Shown: positions 28,792 through 40,456, counted from the stretch's first letter. The stretch is DNA of 63,418 nt from Photobacterium sp. JCM 19050 (GCA_001310455.1 BAXG01000036.1:1-63418); one strand, 5' to 3'. Notes: generated by a model from the letters alone, not told the origin. Numbers and translations are program-made.

Positions 28792-30213
28792 ATGATACTC
28801 ACGCTACCTGATTACGATCAGTCCCGTGTTCTGGTTATCGGAGACGTGATGCTGGATCGTTACTGGTATGGTCCAACCGGCCGAATTTCCCCGGAGGCAC
28901 CGGTACCTGTAGTGCGCATCAACAAGAGTGAAGAGCGTCCCGGTGGAGCGGCAAACGTTGCCATGAACGTGGCTTCGCTCGGTGGCCATGCCCAACTTAT
29001 CGGCCTGACCGGTGAAGATGAACCGGCTGCAGTGCTGACAAAGCAACTGGGTGAGTTGAATGTAGAGTGCAACTTTGTTGCTGTTCCCGGCTGTCCGACC
29101 ATCACCAAACTGCGAGTGATGAGCCGTAACCAACAGCTGATTCGCCTCGATTTCGAGGAAGGCTTCCTCAATGTCACCGAAGAGTCCTTGCTGGCACCGA
29201 TGCGTGCGGCAATCTCCAGCAGCAAGGCGGTCATTTTCTCTGACTACGCCAAGGGTGCCCTTGAGCACGTCCAGGCGATGATCAAACTGGCTCGTGAAGC
29301 CGGTGTGCCAAGCCTTGTCGACCCGAAAGGTGCTGACTTTGAACGCTACCGCGGCGCTACCCTGCTGACGCCAAACATGAGTGAGTTCGAAGCAGTTGTG
29401 GGTGCAGTGAAAGATGAAGCTGACCTGGTGGCCAAAGCTCTCCAGGTGGTTGAGCGTTTTGAACTGGATGCTCTGCTGGTAACCCGCAGTGAAAACGGCA
29501 TGAGCCTTATCCGTCCGGGACAGGAGCCTCTGCACCTGCCTACCCTGGCAAAAGAAGTTTACGATGTGACCGGTGCCGGTGATACCGTGATTTCCGTGCT
29601 AGCTGCATCTCTGGCTGCCGGATCTTCTATGGATATCGCCTGTGCGCTGGCAAACGCTGCTGCCGGTGTGGTTGTGGGTAAGCTCGGTACCTCTACCCTG
29701 AACCGTCTGGAACTGACCGAAGCAATCTCCGGTGGACACGATACCGGATTCGGTGTGATCAACGAACAGCAGCTTAAGCTTGCCGTAGAGGTGGCTAACA
29801 GCCGCGGCGAGAAGGTAGTGATGACCAATGGCTGCTTCGATATTCTGCATGCCGGGCATGTTGCCTATCTGAATGAAGCCGCAAAGCTTGGTGACCGCCT
29901 GATTGTGGCAGTAAACACTGATGAGTCCGTCCGCGAGCTGAAAGGCCCTGAACGCCCGATTAATCCGGTAGAGCGCCGCATGGCTGTGCTTGCCGGCCTT
30001 GCTGCCGTTGACTGGGTGGTGCCTTTTTCGGAAGAAACCCCGCAACGTCTTATCAGCGAAGTGCTGCCTAACCTGTTGGTAAAAGGTGGTGACTATAAGC
30101 CTGAAGAAATTGCTGGTGGCAAGGAAGTGATTGCCAATGGTGGTGAAGTGAAAATCCTGACGTTTGAAGATGGATGCTCAACCACAGAAATCATTAACAA
30201 GATTCGAAACTGA
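28792..30213 (+). CDS. hldE: Bifunctional D-glycero-beta-D-manno-heptose-7-phosphate kinase/1-phosphate adenylyltransferase
   Basis: Makes ADP-heptose for the LPS inner core. The N-terminal PfkB-type kinase domain has [17 protein letters not shown] and the anion-hole [14 protein letters not shown] (about residue 260). The C-terminal cytidylyltransferase-fold domain has [14 protein letters not shown] (HxGH) and ends EIINKIRN. It has 473 residues with the frame intact. ATG 28792 has GGAG 7 nt upstream and gives the usual N-terminus; an in-frame GTG at 28780 is less likely. Confidence 0.97.
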   Translation: MILTLPDYDQSRVLVIGDVMLDRYWYGPTGRISPEAPVPVVRINKSEERPGGAANVAMNVASLGGHAQLIGLTGEDEPAAVLTKQLGELNVECNFVAVPGCPTITKLRVMSRNQQLIRLDFEEGFLNVTEESLLAPMRAAISSSKAVIFSDYAKGALEHVQAMIKLAREAGVPSLVDPKGADFERYRGATLLTPNMSEFEAVVGAVKDEADLVAKALQVVERFELDALLVTRSENGMSLIRPGQEPLHLPTLAKEVYDVTGAGDTVISVLAASLAAGSSMDIACALANAAAGVVVGKLGTSTLNRLELTEAISGGHDTGFGVINEQQLKLAVEVANSRGEKVVMTNGCFDILHAGHVAYLNEAAKLGDRLIVAVNTDESVRELKGPERPINPVERRMAVLAGLAAVDWVVPFSEETPQRLISEVLPNLLVKGGDYKPEEIAGGKEVIANGGEVKILTFEDGCSTTEIINKIRN

Positions 30214-30231
30214 TGCCGTTATTCGGGTATT

Positions 30232-30259
30232 AAAAAAGCGCCAAATCGGCGCTTTTTTT
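30232..30259 (+). terminator. Terminator after hldE
   Basis: AAAAAAGCGCC/GGCGCTTTTTT stem with a 5-nt loop and T-run. Confidence 0.9.
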
Positions 30260-30278
30260 GTTTCTGCCCTAAAAAACA

Positions 30279-30306
30279 AAAAAGCACCCGAAAGTGCCTT
30301 TTTTGC
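30279..30306 (-). terminator. Terminator after tolC
   Basis: On the minus strand a GCAC/GTGC core with A6/T6 flanks and one bulged G, ending in six T, 20 nt beyond the tolC stop. Confidence 0.7.
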
Positions 30307-30325
30307 TCAAAAAACCAGCGGCGAT

Positions 30326-31643
30326 TTAGCTCTTTTTAGCTTTCACCAGGCCAGCGTTGATATCCAGTACGTCCTGTTCGTTCAGTGTACCCACAGCCTG
30401 GCGCAGTTGAAGCACGCTCAGGATGTAATCATAGCGGGCGTCAGACAGATTGCGGTTGGCATCATACAGGCGACGGGTTGCATCCAGTACGTCCACGATG
30501 GTGCGGGTACCCACATCATAACCGGCTTCGGTCGCTTCCAGTGCTGACTGGGCAGAAACCACAGTCTGCTGGTAAGCACGCAGCGCACCAATGCTGGCGT
30601 TAATATTGTTGTAAAACGCGCGAACATCTTTCACTGTGCTGCGGTAAGTCTGCTCAAGTGCTTCAGATGATTCAACATAGGCAAATTGCGCAGCCTTGGT
30701 TTGGGCTGTTACGCCACCACCGGAGTAGATTGGCACTTCCAGGTTGATACCGGCAGTAAACTCACCGTAATCGGTATCAGGAATCCCTGAGTTGGTATTC
30801 TGGATGTCGGCAAGGCCATAACCTGCAGTAAAAAACAGACTTGGCAGATGACCGGTTTCAGCCAGGGAGATTTGTTCCTTGGCACCGTCACGGCCGATAC
30901 GTGCTGCCAGCAGGCTCAGGTTTTGCTCTTCTGCAGTTTTCACCAGTTGCTGGACAGATTGTTCAGGGCGGCTGGTGGAAAAGCGTTTTGTATCCAGCTC
31001 ACTTAAGTCTTTGTTTGCCTGGCCAGTAATTTCACGCAACGCTTCATAGCTGTTGGTGACGTTGTTTTCTGCCAGGATTTCATTGGCCAGTACGGAGTCA
31101 AACTGCGCCTGTGCATCATGCACGTCAGTAATCGCTGTCAGGCCCACTTCAAAACGCTGCTTGGTTTGCTCAAGCTGGCGGCCTACGGCTGCTTTCTCTG
31201 CGCGGACAAATTCCAGGTTGTCGGCAGCGCGGAGCACATCAAAATAGGCCTGGGCAACGCGGAGGATCAACTTGTTGGGTAGCTGCATATACAGCGTCTA
31301 CCTGACGGTAGTTGATTTCGGCGATATCGCGGTTAATCCAGCTGGATTGTTCGAAAAGCTGCTGGTTCAGGTTGATGGAGCCGCTCAGGGTATTGGTGTC
31401 GCGACTGTCGATATCGCTGTTGCGAGAGATGTTGTAACCGGCTTTGAGGCTTATTTGTGGCAACAGGGCCGCGCGGTTAGCATCAATGGATTCGAACGCC
31501 GCATTTTTGCGTGCTTCGGCCTGCAGCAATTGGGGATCATTTTGCTTGGCCTGCTGATAGATTTGCGCAAGGTCATCAGCGACAGCCCATGAGCTGAAGC
31601 CACCCAGCGCGAGGCTGACAGCGAAAGGAAGCAATTTCTTCAT
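30326..31643 (-). CDS. tolC: Outer membrane channel TolC, frame broken once
   Basis: Trimeric outer-membrane exit duct for type I secretion and RND/MFS efflux pumps. A signal peptide (1-22, AVA-DD) is followed by OEP repeats: LAQIYQQAKQNDPQLLQAEA and, in the second half, NLSDARYDYILSVLQLRQAVGTL. The frame breaks near 31273 between YAATQQ and LILRVAQAYFDVL; two bases are missing (or one added). Repaired length is 439, the Vibrio size. Divergent from nudF, as in E. coli. Confidence 0.94.
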
Positions 31644-31882
31644 ACTCTTATCCCTAATTCTATAAGGTCTTAAATTCTGGCAGATAGTCTATCGCAAGCG
31701 TGCCAAGTTGGAATCGATTTTACATGAATTTACTCATTTTTTGACCGATTAAGGCCAATTGTCTCCAATGAGATTAACTATTCTTATAATCTTTATCTAG
31801 GAAGTTGAGATATCTCATTGCTTAGCGAAGGCGTGAGTGGTAATTATTCCGCTTCTCACGCTCGGCGACCGGAGGCAAGGTT

Positions 31883-32476
31883 TTGGCAACAGGACAATAT
31901 TCACCCATGTTCACTCGTGATGATGCAGAAGTGACCGGAGTAGAAACAGTCTACGACGGCTATTTTAAAATGCATAAGTATGCTTTCCGACATCGTCTTT
32001 TCTCCGGTGGCTGGAGTGAGGTGATAGAGCGCGAAATGTTTGAACGTGGCCATGCCGTAGCCGTATTGCCTTATGATCCGGTGACTGACAGGGTTGTGAT
32101 GATAGAGCAGATTCGCGTAGGGGCGATGGTTGCAGGCCAGTCGAGCTGGCAGTTGGAAATCGTAGCCGGGGTGATTGATAAAGGGCAGACCTCTGAGCAG
32201 GTGGCTTACCGGGAGTCTGAAGAAGAAGCCGGATTGCAGCTAGAATCGTTGCAGAAAATCACCCGGTATATGTCGAGCTCAGGCGGTTGTTCCGAATCCC
32301 TGGATGTTTACCTCGGCATTGTAGATGCCGGAAAGGCCAAGGGCGTACATGGTTTACCGGAAGAAGGTGAAGATATTCTGGTGCATGTGCTGTCCCGTGA
32401 AGAGGCTTACCGGCTGGTAGAAAATGGCACCATTGAAAATGCAGCTCTATTATTGCAATTCAGTGGCTGCAACTGA
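31883..32476 (+). CDS. nudF: ADP-ribose pyrophosphatase
   Basis: Hydrolyses ADP-ribose to AMP and ribose-5-phosphate. It has 197 residues. The Nudix box is GVIDKGQTSEQVAYRESEEEAGL (residues about 93-115), with the family-specific YMSSSGGCSESLDVYL region after it. The frame is intact. The TTG at 31883 is taken as start because GGAGG at 31871-31875 is 7 nt upstream; the next ATG (31907) is too far from it. First gene of nudF-yqiB-cpdA-yqiA. Confidence 0.95.
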   Translation: MATGQYSPMFTRDDAEVTGVETVYDGYFKMHKYAFRHRLFSGGWSEVIEREMFERGHAVAVLPYDPVTDRVVMIEQIRVGAMVAGQSSWQLEIVAGVIDKGQTSEQVAYRESEEEAGLQLESLQKITRYMSSSGGCSESLDVYLGIVDAGKAKGVHGLPEEGEDILVHVLSREEAYRLVENGTIENAALLLQFSGCN

Positions 32477-32561
32477 ATCATGAGCGTTTACGTGAGAGCA
32501 TCAATGCCACGCGTTGAAGACGTTATTTAAAAACTGTTTTTTTAGTTGGGGAGAGTAACTG

Positions 32562-32983
32562 TTGAACCGTCGTTACCATGTCGACTTTCCGGCCCTTATG
32601 CGGATATATGAGACCAATTATGCTAAGTTGGTCAGGCTTTTGCCGCACGGAGAAGATGTGGGAGAAACGCGCAGTTACGATATCCACGGAAGCTGCTACG
32701 ACATAGAAATAGAAGAATCCACCCGCTATACCACCTTAGTTACAATCCGCCTGAAAGGCTCGTTGCCTGAGTACCTGCGTCCGTCAATGACGGTGCGACT
32801 CTACACGATGCCAGGGTTGCAGAAGTGTGTAGCAGTCAGCAGATTTCGGCGCTTAAGGCGCGCTATGATTATCCGAATCCTCGCATGCTGGTCAGGGATG
32901 AAAAACACCAGGTTAACCAGTTCCTTTCCGACTGGTTGGCGCACTGCATACGAAGCGGAATCGTGAAGGATTCCATGTATTAA
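32562..32983 (+). CDS. yqiB: DUF1249 family protein YqiB, frame broken once
   Basis: Protein of unknown function, always between nudF and cpdA in enterobacteria and vibrios. It begins [22 protein letters not shown]. The frame breaks near 32804 in [15 protein letters not shown]; the remainder ([21 protein letters not shown], ending GIVKDSMY) is in the next frame. Repaired length is 140, the same as E. coli. TTG start at 32562 follows GGGGAGAG. Confidence 0.9.
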
Positions 32984-33010
32984 GACGAAGTAAGACAGGG
33001 CCAGATTAAC

Positions 33011-33834
33011 TTGCAGGTTTGCTACTTGGACAAAAAGAAACACGAAAGTATTACTCTGTTGCAACTTACCGATACCCATCTCTACGCCGATCCGGCGGGT
33101 AACCTGCTCGGAGTGAACACACTGGACAGTTTCCAAGCGGTCATAGAGGCGGTAGATTCCAACAACATCGCGTTTGATGCGATTGTTGCGACCGGCGATA
33201 TTTCTCAGGATCACTCCGACGTTTCCTACCAGCGTTTTGCTGACGGCATTGCCCGTTGGACGCAGCCTTGTTACTGGTTGCCGGGAAATCATGACTATCA
33301 ACCAGAGATGGAAAGCATTCTTAATGCGGCGCAGTTGCATCGCGGTAATGTAGTGAACCTGGGGCTGCACTGGCAAATGGTCATGCTGGACAGTCAGGTA
33401 CCCGGCGTCCCACATGGGGAACTCTCTGACAGCCAGTTTGAAATGCTGGAACAGACGCTTGCCAATGCGGCCGGTAAGAATATTCTGGTTCTTCTCCATC
33501 ACCACCCGATTCCTGCAGGCAGTGCATGGCTGGATCAGCACCAGTTGCACAACAATGAAAAATTCTGGCAGATATTGTCAGGCCATCCCAATGTCAAAGG
33601 TGTGGTTTGCGGGCATATTCACCAGGAACTCGATTACGAATACCAAGGGGTGCGCGTTATGGCATCGCTTCAACCTGCATCCAGTTTATGCCGGATTCTG
33701 ACAACTTTGCCCTGGACCTGCAAAATCCCGGTTGGCGCACCCTAACACTGAATGCTGATGGTACTGTCGACTCCGAAGTCTTCCGGCTTGAGGGTGTGCT
33801 CTTTAGCCCTGACTTTCAATCCGGCGGTTACTGA
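33011..33834 (+). CDS. cpdA: 3',5'-cyclic-AMP phosphodiesterase, frame broken once
   Basis: Class III cAMP phosphodiesterase lowering cAMP/CRP activity. Metallophosphoesterase motifs are TDTHLYADP, ATGDISQDHS, LPGNHDYQPE, LLHHHPIPAGS, and CGHIHQELDYEYQG. The frame is lost near 33668 (MASPSTCIQFMPDSDNFALD expected; one C missing). Repaired length is 274. No ATG precedes the first motif; TTG at 33011 or 33026 is the likely start and the ribosome site is weak, so the first few residues are uncertain. One nt separates it from yqiA. Confidence 0.92.
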
Positions 33835-33835
33835 G

Positions 33836-34418
33836 ATGCCAATCTGTCTTCTTTATATCCATGGATTTAACAGTTCACCTAAATCCATGAAAGCGGCGTT
33901 GATGCGTGATTACTGCCTTGAATCTCACCCGAATATCCGGGTGGAAGTACCGCAACTTTTCAGTGACCCCCAAAAAGCCCTCTCCCAGCTCAGTGAACTG
34001 ATTGAATGCCTGCTTGGTGATGGCTACAAAGTTGGCCTTGCCGGAAGTTCCCTTGGGGCTACTACGCCACATTTCTGGCAGAAAAATACGATCTGAAAGC
34101 TGCTTTGGTTAATCCGGTGGTGAAGCCGTATGAATTGCTGCTTGATTACCTTGGCTGTCAGGAAAACTACACCGGGGAGGTTTACGAGGTGACAGAGGGG
34201 CACATTGGCCAGCTCAAGGCGGCGGACATAGCCAGCTCAGTAAACCAGATCGCTTTTGGCTGTTACAGCAAGAAGGCGATGAAGTGTTAGACTACCGACA
34301 GGCAGTCGAAAAATATGCAGCTTGTCACCAGACCGTAGAGCCGGATGGTGACCACAGTTTTGTCGGTTTCGAACGATATTGTGCCGACATTGTGCAGTTC
34401 CTTGAATTGGCTGAATAA
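33836..34418 (+). CDS. yqiA: YqiA/YcfP family alpha/beta-hydrolase esterase, frame broken twice
   Basis: Small esterase of the alpha/beta-hydrolase fold with palmitoyl-CoA and pNP-ester activity in E. coli. ICLLYIHGFNSSPKSMKA opens the protein, the nucleophile elbow is GLAGSSLGG (Ser at about 73), and the catalytic His lies in DGDHSFVGF near the end. Breaks are near 34057 (one G lost from a G-run) and 34246 (one C lost; NPDRFWLLQQEGDEVLDY expected). Repaired length is 194. It starts 1 nt after cpdA and ends the operon. Confidence 0.9.
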
Positions 34419-34456
34419 GCAAAACGCTGCATTTGCCTGTTCAACAATGAATTTTA

Positions 34457-34487
34457 TGTGAAGCCTTTGGCTTCACTTTTCGTTTTC
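34457..34487 (+). terminator. Terminator after yqiA
   Basis: GTGAAGCC/GGCTTCAC eight-pair stem with TTT loop and TTTTCGTTTT tail. It separates the nudF operon from parE. Confidence 0.85.
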
Positions 34488-34619
34488 CTGAAGCCCTCGG
34501 AATTTACCCTCGGTAATTCCCGCCTGAGCTTGATCTGACCCTGAGGAATCAGGGCGCATCCCTTGACAAGCTGAGGCAGCTTCTTAACCATGTGACAAAA
34601 TTCACTCAGTCGAAGCGCT

Positions 34620-36505
34620 ATGACCCAGACCTATAACGCAGGATCCATTGAGGTACTGAACGGACTTGAGCCCGTCCGGCGACGCCCCGGTATGTATACC
34701 GACACCACGCGTCCAAACCATTTAGGGCAAGAGGTTATCGATAACAGTGTCGATGAGGCACTGGCTGGCCATGCCAGCAAGGTTGATGTGATTCTCCACG
34801 ATGACCAGTCACTGGAAGTCATTGATGACGGCCGCGGTATGCCGGTTGACATCCACCCAGAAGAAGGGGTGTCCGGTGTCGAACTGATCCTCTGTAAGCT
34901 GCACGCCGGTGGTAAGTTCTCTAACAAGAACTACCAGTTTTCAGGTGGCCTGCACGGGTAGGTATCTCGGTGGTAAACGCCCTGTCCTCCCGCGTGGAAG
35001 TGTCAGTTAAGCGTGACGGCAATATTTACGATATCGCGTTTGAACACGGTGACAAAGTTCAGGAGCTGACGGTAACCGGCACCTGTGGCCGCCGCGCCCG
35101 CGGAACCCGTGTCCGTTTCTGGCCGGATGCTTCCTACTTTGATACGCCAAAGTTTTCTGTTACCCGCCTCAAGAGCATCCTGAAAGCGAAAGCGGTCCTG
35201 TGCCCGGGTCTTGAAATCAACTTCACTGACCATAACACCGGTGAAAAGGTCACCTGGCATTATCAGGACGGCCTGAAAGACTATCTGGCTGAAGGTGTGA
35301 AGGGTTTTGAAGTCCTGCCGGCTGAACCGTTTGTCGGAGCGTTTTCTGGTGCAACGGAAGCGGCTGACTGGGCGGTTATCTGGCTGCCAGAAGGCGGTGA
35401 GCTGATTGGTGAAAGTTACGTAAACCTGATTCCTACCCCGCAGGGTGGTACCCATGTGAACGGCATGCGCCAGGGGCTTTTGGATGCAATGCGCGAATTC
35501 TGTGAATACCGCAACCTGCTCCCTCGTGGTGTGAAGCTGACCGCAGATGATATCTGGGAGCGTTGTGCCTACGTGCTGTCGGTGAAAATGCAAGATCCGC
35601 AGTTTGCCGGTCAGACCAAAGAGCGCCTCTCGTCCCGTCAGTGTGCAGCCTTTGTATCCGGCGTGGTGAAAGATGCCTTCAGCCTGTGGCTGAACGAGCG
35701 CCCGCAGATTGCTGAGCAACTTGCCGAAGTCTGTATTGCCAACGCCCACCGTCGCATGCGAGCCGCCAAGAAAGTGGTGCGCAAGAAGATCACCAGCGGC
35801 CCGGCGTTGCCTGGCAAGCTGACTGACTGCTCCCAACAGGATCTGGCCCGAACCGAGCTCTTCCTGGTGGAGGGTGACTCTGCGGGCGGCAGTGCCAAGC
35901 AGGCACGCGACCGTGAATTCCAGGCCATTATGCCGCTGCGCGGTAAGATCCTGAACACCTGGGAAGTGTCAGCGGATCAGGTGCTGGGTTCCCAGGAAGT
36001 CCACGATATTTCCGTGGCGCTTGGCATCGACCCGGACAGTGACGATCTTTCCGGCCTTCGCTACGGTAAGGTGTGTATCCTCGCCGATGCGGACTCCGAC
36101 GGATTGCACATTGCCACGCTGCTTTGCGCCCTGTTTGTGAAGCATTTCAGCGCACTGGTTACTGCCGGCCACGTTTACGTTGCCATGCCTCCGCTTTACC
36201 GTATCGACTGCGGAAAAGAGGTGTTTTATGCGCTGGATGATGAAGAAAAAGCCGGTGTCCTGGAGCGCCTGAGTAACAAACGCGCCAAGATTGACGTCCA
36301 GCGATTCAAAGGTCTGGGTGAGATGAACCCGATGCAGCTTCGCGAGACCACCATGGATCCGAATACCCGCCGACTGGTTCAGCTGACCATCGATGATCAG
36401 AGCGAAACTGACAAGATGATGGACATGTTGCTGGGTAAGAAACGCGCCGAAGACCGTCGCAGCTGGCTGCAGGAAAAAGGCGACATGGCTGAGCTGGAAG
36501 TTTAA
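34620..36505 (+). CDS. parE: DNA topoisomerase IV subunit B, frame broken once
   Basis: ATPase subunit of topoisomerase IV, which unlinks daughter chromosomes. The GHKL ATPase has VDEALAGHA, DDGRGMPVD and the QFSGGLHGVG lid. The TOPRIM domain has LVEGDSAGGSAKQARDR and the DADSDG metal motif. The frame breaks at 34956-34958, exactly in SGGLHG-VGISVVNALS, from loss of one G. Repaired length is 628 (E. coli 630). parC follows after 20 nt; the pair forms one operon. Confidence 0.96.
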
Positions 36506-36525
36506 GCGAGATTACGGGATAAACG

Positions 36526-38793
36526 ATGACCGACATAATTTACGATGGCGTAGAACAAATGCCATTGCGGCGCTTCACCGAAGACGCCTACCTGAACTAT
36601 TCCATGTACGTCATCATGGACCGGGCACTGCCCTTCATTGGTGACGGCCTAAAACCGGTACAGCGCCGTATTATCTACGCGATGTCTGAGCTTGGCCTGA
36701 GCGCAACAGCCAAGTACAAAAAATCTGCCCGTACCGTGGGTGACGTGCTGGGTAAATACCACCCGCACGGTGACTCAGCCTGTTACGAAGCCATGGTGTT
36801 AATGGCGCAGCCTTTCTCTTACCGCTATCCGCTGGTCGACGGTCAGGGTAACTGGGGTGCGCAGGACGATCCTAAGTCCTTCGCAGCAATGCGTTATACC
36901 GAAGCTCGCCTGTCCCGCTTCTCAGAAGTGCTGCTGTCTGAATTGGGGCAGGGCACGTCTGACTGGACCCCGAACTTTGACGGCACTATGAAGGAGCCGA
37001 AGTCTCTGCCGGCCCGCTTGCCGCACATCCTGCTGAACGGGGTAACCGGTATCGCCGTGGGTATGGCAACGGATATCCCGCCGCACAACGCCCGCGAAGT
37101 AGCCAATGCAGCGGTTGCCCTGCTGGAAAACGGCAAGGCTGACCTCGATGAGCTGATGGAACATGTTAAGGGCCCGGATTACCCGACCGAAGCCGAAATC
37201 ATCACGCCAAAGACTGAGCTCAAGAAGATCTACAAAGGTGGCCGTGGCAGCATCAAGATGCGTGCGCTTTGGCACAAAGAGAACGGTGACATTGTTATCA
37301 CCGCGCTTCCTCACCAGGTATCCGGCGGTAAAGTGCTGGAGCAGATCGCAGCGCAAATGCGCGCCAAGAAGCTGCCGATGGTGGAAGACCTGCGTGATGA
37401 ATCTGACCACGAGAACCCAACCCGTATCGTGATCGTACCGCGCTCTAACCGGGTAGACTCAGACCAGTTGATGAACCACCTGTTTGCATCGACTGAGCTG
37501 GAACGCAGCTACCGCGTCAACCTGAACATGATTGGCCTGGATGGCCGCCCGGCAGTAAAAGGCTTGGTGGAAATCCTTTCTGAGTGGCTGGTTTACCGCC
37601 GTGAAACCGTGCGCCGCCGCTTGCAGTACCGTCTGGATAAAGTGCTGGCTCGTTTGCACATCCTGGAAGGTTTACTGGTTGCTTACCTCAACATCGATGA
37701 AATTATCGAGATCATCCGTACCGAGGAAGATCCGAAAGCGGAACTGATGAACCGCTTTGGCCTGAGTGAAAAGCAGGCTGAAGCTATCCTTGAAATCAAG
37801 CTGCGTCAGTTGGCGAAGCTGGAAGAGATCAAGATCCGTGGTGAGCAGGACGAACTGAGCAAAGAGCGCGACAAGCTTGAGCAACTGCTGGGCTCTGAGC
37901 GCCGGATGAGCACCCTGCTGAAGAAAGAAATCCTGGCTGACGCCGAGAAATACGGTGATGACCGCCGCTCCCCTCTGGTTGAGCGTGCAGAAGCCAAGGC
38001 ACTGACCGAACGTGAACTGGTTCCAAGTGAACCAATTACGGTTGTGTTGTCTGACAAAGGTTGGGTACGCCATGCCAAGGGGCACGACGTAGACCCGGGT
38101 ACACTGAGCTACAAAGCCGGTGACCAGTATCTGGCCCATGCCCGTGGGCGCAGCAACCAGCCGGCCGTGTTTATTGGTACCGATGGCCGAAGCTATGCGC
38201 TGGAATCTCACACCCTGCCGTCAGCCCGCAGCCAGGGTGAGCCGGTGACCGGACGCCTGAACATTGCCGCTGGCACCCATGTGCGCCAGTTGCTGATGGC
38301 AGAAAACGATCAGCGAATGCTGCTGGCATCTGACGCCGGTTACGGTTTTGTGTGCCAGTTTGAAGATCTGGTGTCCAAAAACCGTAACGGTAAGGCGTTG
38401 CTGTCGCTGCCGGAAAATGCCGAGGTGATGCCACCGCAGCGTATCGGCAATGTGGATGAAGATGAGATCATGGCGATCAGTAATGAAGGCCGGATGTTGC
38501 TCTTCCCGCTGAAAGATCTGCCTCAGCTCGGCAAGGGCAAGGGTAACAAGATCATCAATATCCCGGCAGCCCGCTCCAAGGCACGGGAAGAGATGCTGTC
38601 CCACCTTGTGGTGCTGCCACCGAATGCAACCGTTACCCTGCATGCTGGCAAGCGTAAGATGACCCTCAAACCGGGTGATCTGGATAACTTCCGCGGTGAG
38701 CGCGGACGGAGGGGCAGTATGCTGCCAAGAGGCCTGCAACGGGTAACAAATATCGAGATTGAGTTACCGCCTGCTATCAAGGAAGAAGAATAA
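36526..38793 (+). CDS. parC: DNA topoisomerase IV subunit A
   Basis: DNA-breaking subunit of topoisomerase IV, 755 residues, frame intact. The quinolone-determining region reads [17 protein letters not shown] with wild-type Ser and Glu at the positions equivalent to E. coli 80 and 84. The catalytic tyrosine is in [11 protein letters not shown]. The C-terminal beta-pinwheel has GyrA-box-like repeats around [18 protein letters not shown] and later blades. Complete in length against E. coli (752). Confidence 0.97.
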   Translation: MTDIIYDGVEQMPLRRFTEDAYLNYSMYVIMDRALPFIGDGLKPVQRRIIYAMSELGLSATAKYKKSARTVGDVLGKYHPHGDSACYEAMVLMAQPFSYRYPLVDGQGNWGAQDDPKSFAAMRYTEARLSRFSEVLLSELGQGTSDWTPNFDGTMKEPKSLPARLPHILLNGVTGIAVGMATDIPPHNAREVANAAVALLENGKADLDELMEHVKGPDYPTEAEIITPKTELKKIYKGGRGSIKMRALWHKENGDIVITALPHQVSGGKVLEQIAAQMRAKKLPMVEDLRDESDHENPTRIVIVPRSNRVDSDQLMNHLFASTELERSYRVNLNMIGLDGRPAVKGLVEILSEWLVYRRETVRRRLQYRLDKVLARLHILEGLLVAYLNIDEIIEIIRTEEDPKAELMNRFGLSEKQAEAILEIKLRQLAKLEEIKIRGEQDELSKERDKLEQLLGSERRMSTLLKKEILADAEKYGDDRRSPLVERAEAKALTERELVPSEPITVVLSDKGWVRHAKGHDVDPGTLSYKAGDQYLAHARGRSNQPAVFIGTDGRSYALESHTLPSARSQGEPVTGRLNIAAGTHVRQLLMAENDQRMLLASDAGYGFVCQFEDLVSKNRNGKALLSLPENAEVMPPQRIGNVDEDEIMAISNEGRMLLFPLKDLPQLGKGKGNKIINIPAARSKAREEMLSHLVVLPPNATVTLHAGKRKMTLKPGDLDNFRGERGRRGSMLPRGLQRVTNIEIELPPAIKEEE

Positions 38794-38805
38794 TCTACCC
38801 CTCAC

Positions 38806-38834
38806 AACAAACCCTCTTCGGAGGGTTTGTTTTT
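38806..38834 (+). terminator. Terminator after parEC
   Basis: Eleven-pair stem AACAAACCCTC/GAGGGTTTGTT with a stable TTCG loop and T-run. Confidence 0.92.
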
Positions 38835-38962
38835 GTCGGTTGTGCAAAAATATCCGATGAAAACCGCCTTGATTAAAACCTCAACAATTCTTGCTGAAAC
38901 CTCCTGCATCTTGAGGTTGTTGCGTATATACTAGCGCACAGTTGTAAGCTTAGGAGTGTGCC

Positions 38963-39702
38963 ATGATGTTCATCCGCGACTGCTGGCAGTCTTGGTTTTC
39001 GCAGTCGCTATCTTTGTGTTTGGTTGCGGATATTGTTTGTTAAGTCCGCGAAACCCGAAACACGTGTACACCTTTGGACGCCTGTTCGGAAAACTGCATA
39101 AACTGTTCGGTATCAAGCTTGATCTCCGTCTGCCGGAAAATGCGCATGATTTCGGCCCTTGTGTATTTATTGCCAACCACCAGAGCAACTGGGATCTCGT
39201 GACTATCTCCAATGCGGTGACGCCGGGAGCGGTGACTGTCGGCAAGAAAAGCCTCAAGTGGTTGCCCGTATTCGGACAGCTCTACTGGCTGACCGGCAAC
39301 ATCATGATCGACCGTAACAACCGCAGCCGTGCCATTGGTACCATCGGCCAGGTGATCGACAAGATCAAAGAAGACAAAGTGTCTGTCTGGTTGTTCCCAG
39401 AGGGGACCCGCTCACGCGGACGTGGTCTGTTGCCATTCAAAACCGGTGCATTTCATGCAGCAGTGGGTGCAGGTGTGCCTATCGTGCCTATCGTTTGCAG
39501 CAGCACTGCCGGCCTGAAAGCAGGCAAGTGGGACAACGGTCATGTGATTGTTGAGATGCTGGAGCCAATCTCTACTGAAGGGTATGGCAAAGACGGTATC
39601 CGCGAGCTTTCGAAAAAATGCCACGATCTGATGCAAGCCAAACTGGCTGAGCTGGATGAGGAAGTAGCCCGTCTGAATGGGGCAGAGAAGCAGACCGCTT
39701 AA
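38963..39702 (+). CDS. plsC: 1-acyl-sn-glycerol-3-phosphate acyltransferase, frame broken near start
   Basis: Second acylation of phosphatidic acid synthesis. An N-terminal helix is followed by the NHQSNWD motif (HX4D, catalytic), the FPEGTRSRGRGLLPFKTGAFH block and VPIVPIV. The true start is ATG 38963, with AGGAG at 38952-38956; the reading MMFI-RLLAVLVF needs one C restored near 38974. A GTG at 38956 in the downstream frame lies inside the ribosome site, so it is not the start. Repaired length is 246 (E. coli 245). In E. coli plsC also follows parC. Confidence 0.93.
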
Positions 39703-39727
39703 TCTCTTACCAAGACGAAGCTTTATG

Positions 39728-39765
39728 GAAGAAGGGCATACATTGTATGTCCTTCTTCGTTTGTT
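39728..39765 (+). terminator. Terminator after plsC
   Basis: GAAGAAGG...CCTTCTTC stem extended by CATA/TATG with a short loop, followed by GTTTGTTT. Confidence 0.7.
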
Positions 39766-39856
39766 TCCATACCAACTGATCGGGTTGGTGTATCTTTAAG
39801 GTACTGATAGAAAAGCCTTCATTCGCTGAAGTGCTGGTTGTTTGGGGGAGTTTATG

Positions 39857-40398
39857 ATGTTGAACCAAACGGGAAACCAGGTTGTTCTGGTCGATGAGCA
39901 TGGAAAGCACGTAGGGGTAGCGGAAAAGCTGGCTGCCCATGAAGCGGGTCAGTTACACCTGGCCTTTTCTGTCATGATCTACCGTGAAACGGAACAGGGT
40001 GCTGAATACCTGTTGCAGCAACGCGCGATGGACAAATACCACAGCGGCGGCCTGTGGACCAATACCTGTTGCTCCCACCCGGGGGTGAACGAAACGATTG
40101 AATCTGCGGCCAAACGCCGGCTTTACGAAGAGCTCGGAATTGATGCCCCGTTATCAATGGCTCTGGGGGATCGCTTTATTTACCGGGCTGAGCTGGACAA
40201 TCAGTTGGTTGAACACGAGCTGGACCAGATTGTCCTTTGCCGCGTGGACGAGGTGACCGTCTACCCAAATCCGGAAGAGGTGATGGATTACCGCTGGTGG
40301 CGCAGCGAAGATATCGCCCGAGCCGCATGGAAGATCCGGCCCAATTTACGGCCTGGTTTGGTGATGTGATGGATCGTATCAACCCATCTATGGCCTGA
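39857..40398 (+). CDS. idi: Isopentenyl-diphosphate delta-isomerase (type 1), frame broken near end
   Basis: Interconverts IPP and DMAPP in isoprenoid synthesis. Nudix-like fold with HLAFSVMIYR and the catalytic Cys in GGLWTNTCCSHPG, plus AAKRRLYEELGI and the catalytic Glu in EHELDQIVLC. The frame is lost near 40333 by one G; the tail should read AWKDPAQFTAWFGDVMDRI to a TGA at 40396. Repaired length is 180. GGGGGAG at 39844-39850 favours ATG 39857 over ATG 39854 or TTG 39842. Confidence 0.93.
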
Positions 40399-40416
40399 AC
40401 CGGTCCCGAACTGAAA

Positions 40417-40446
40417 ACGGCGCCTTGTGGCGCCGTCAGTCTTTTT
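40417..40446 (+). terminator. Terminator after idi
   Basis: ACGGCGCC/GGCGCCGT stem with a TTGT-type loop, then CAGTCTTTTT. Confidence 0.8.
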
Positions 40447-40456
40447 GCTGTCCCGG

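Noticed and set aside
35003..35836. Minus-strand frame (277 codons) inside parE
   Set aside because: Antisense shadow of the conserved topoisomerase; no domain or start context.
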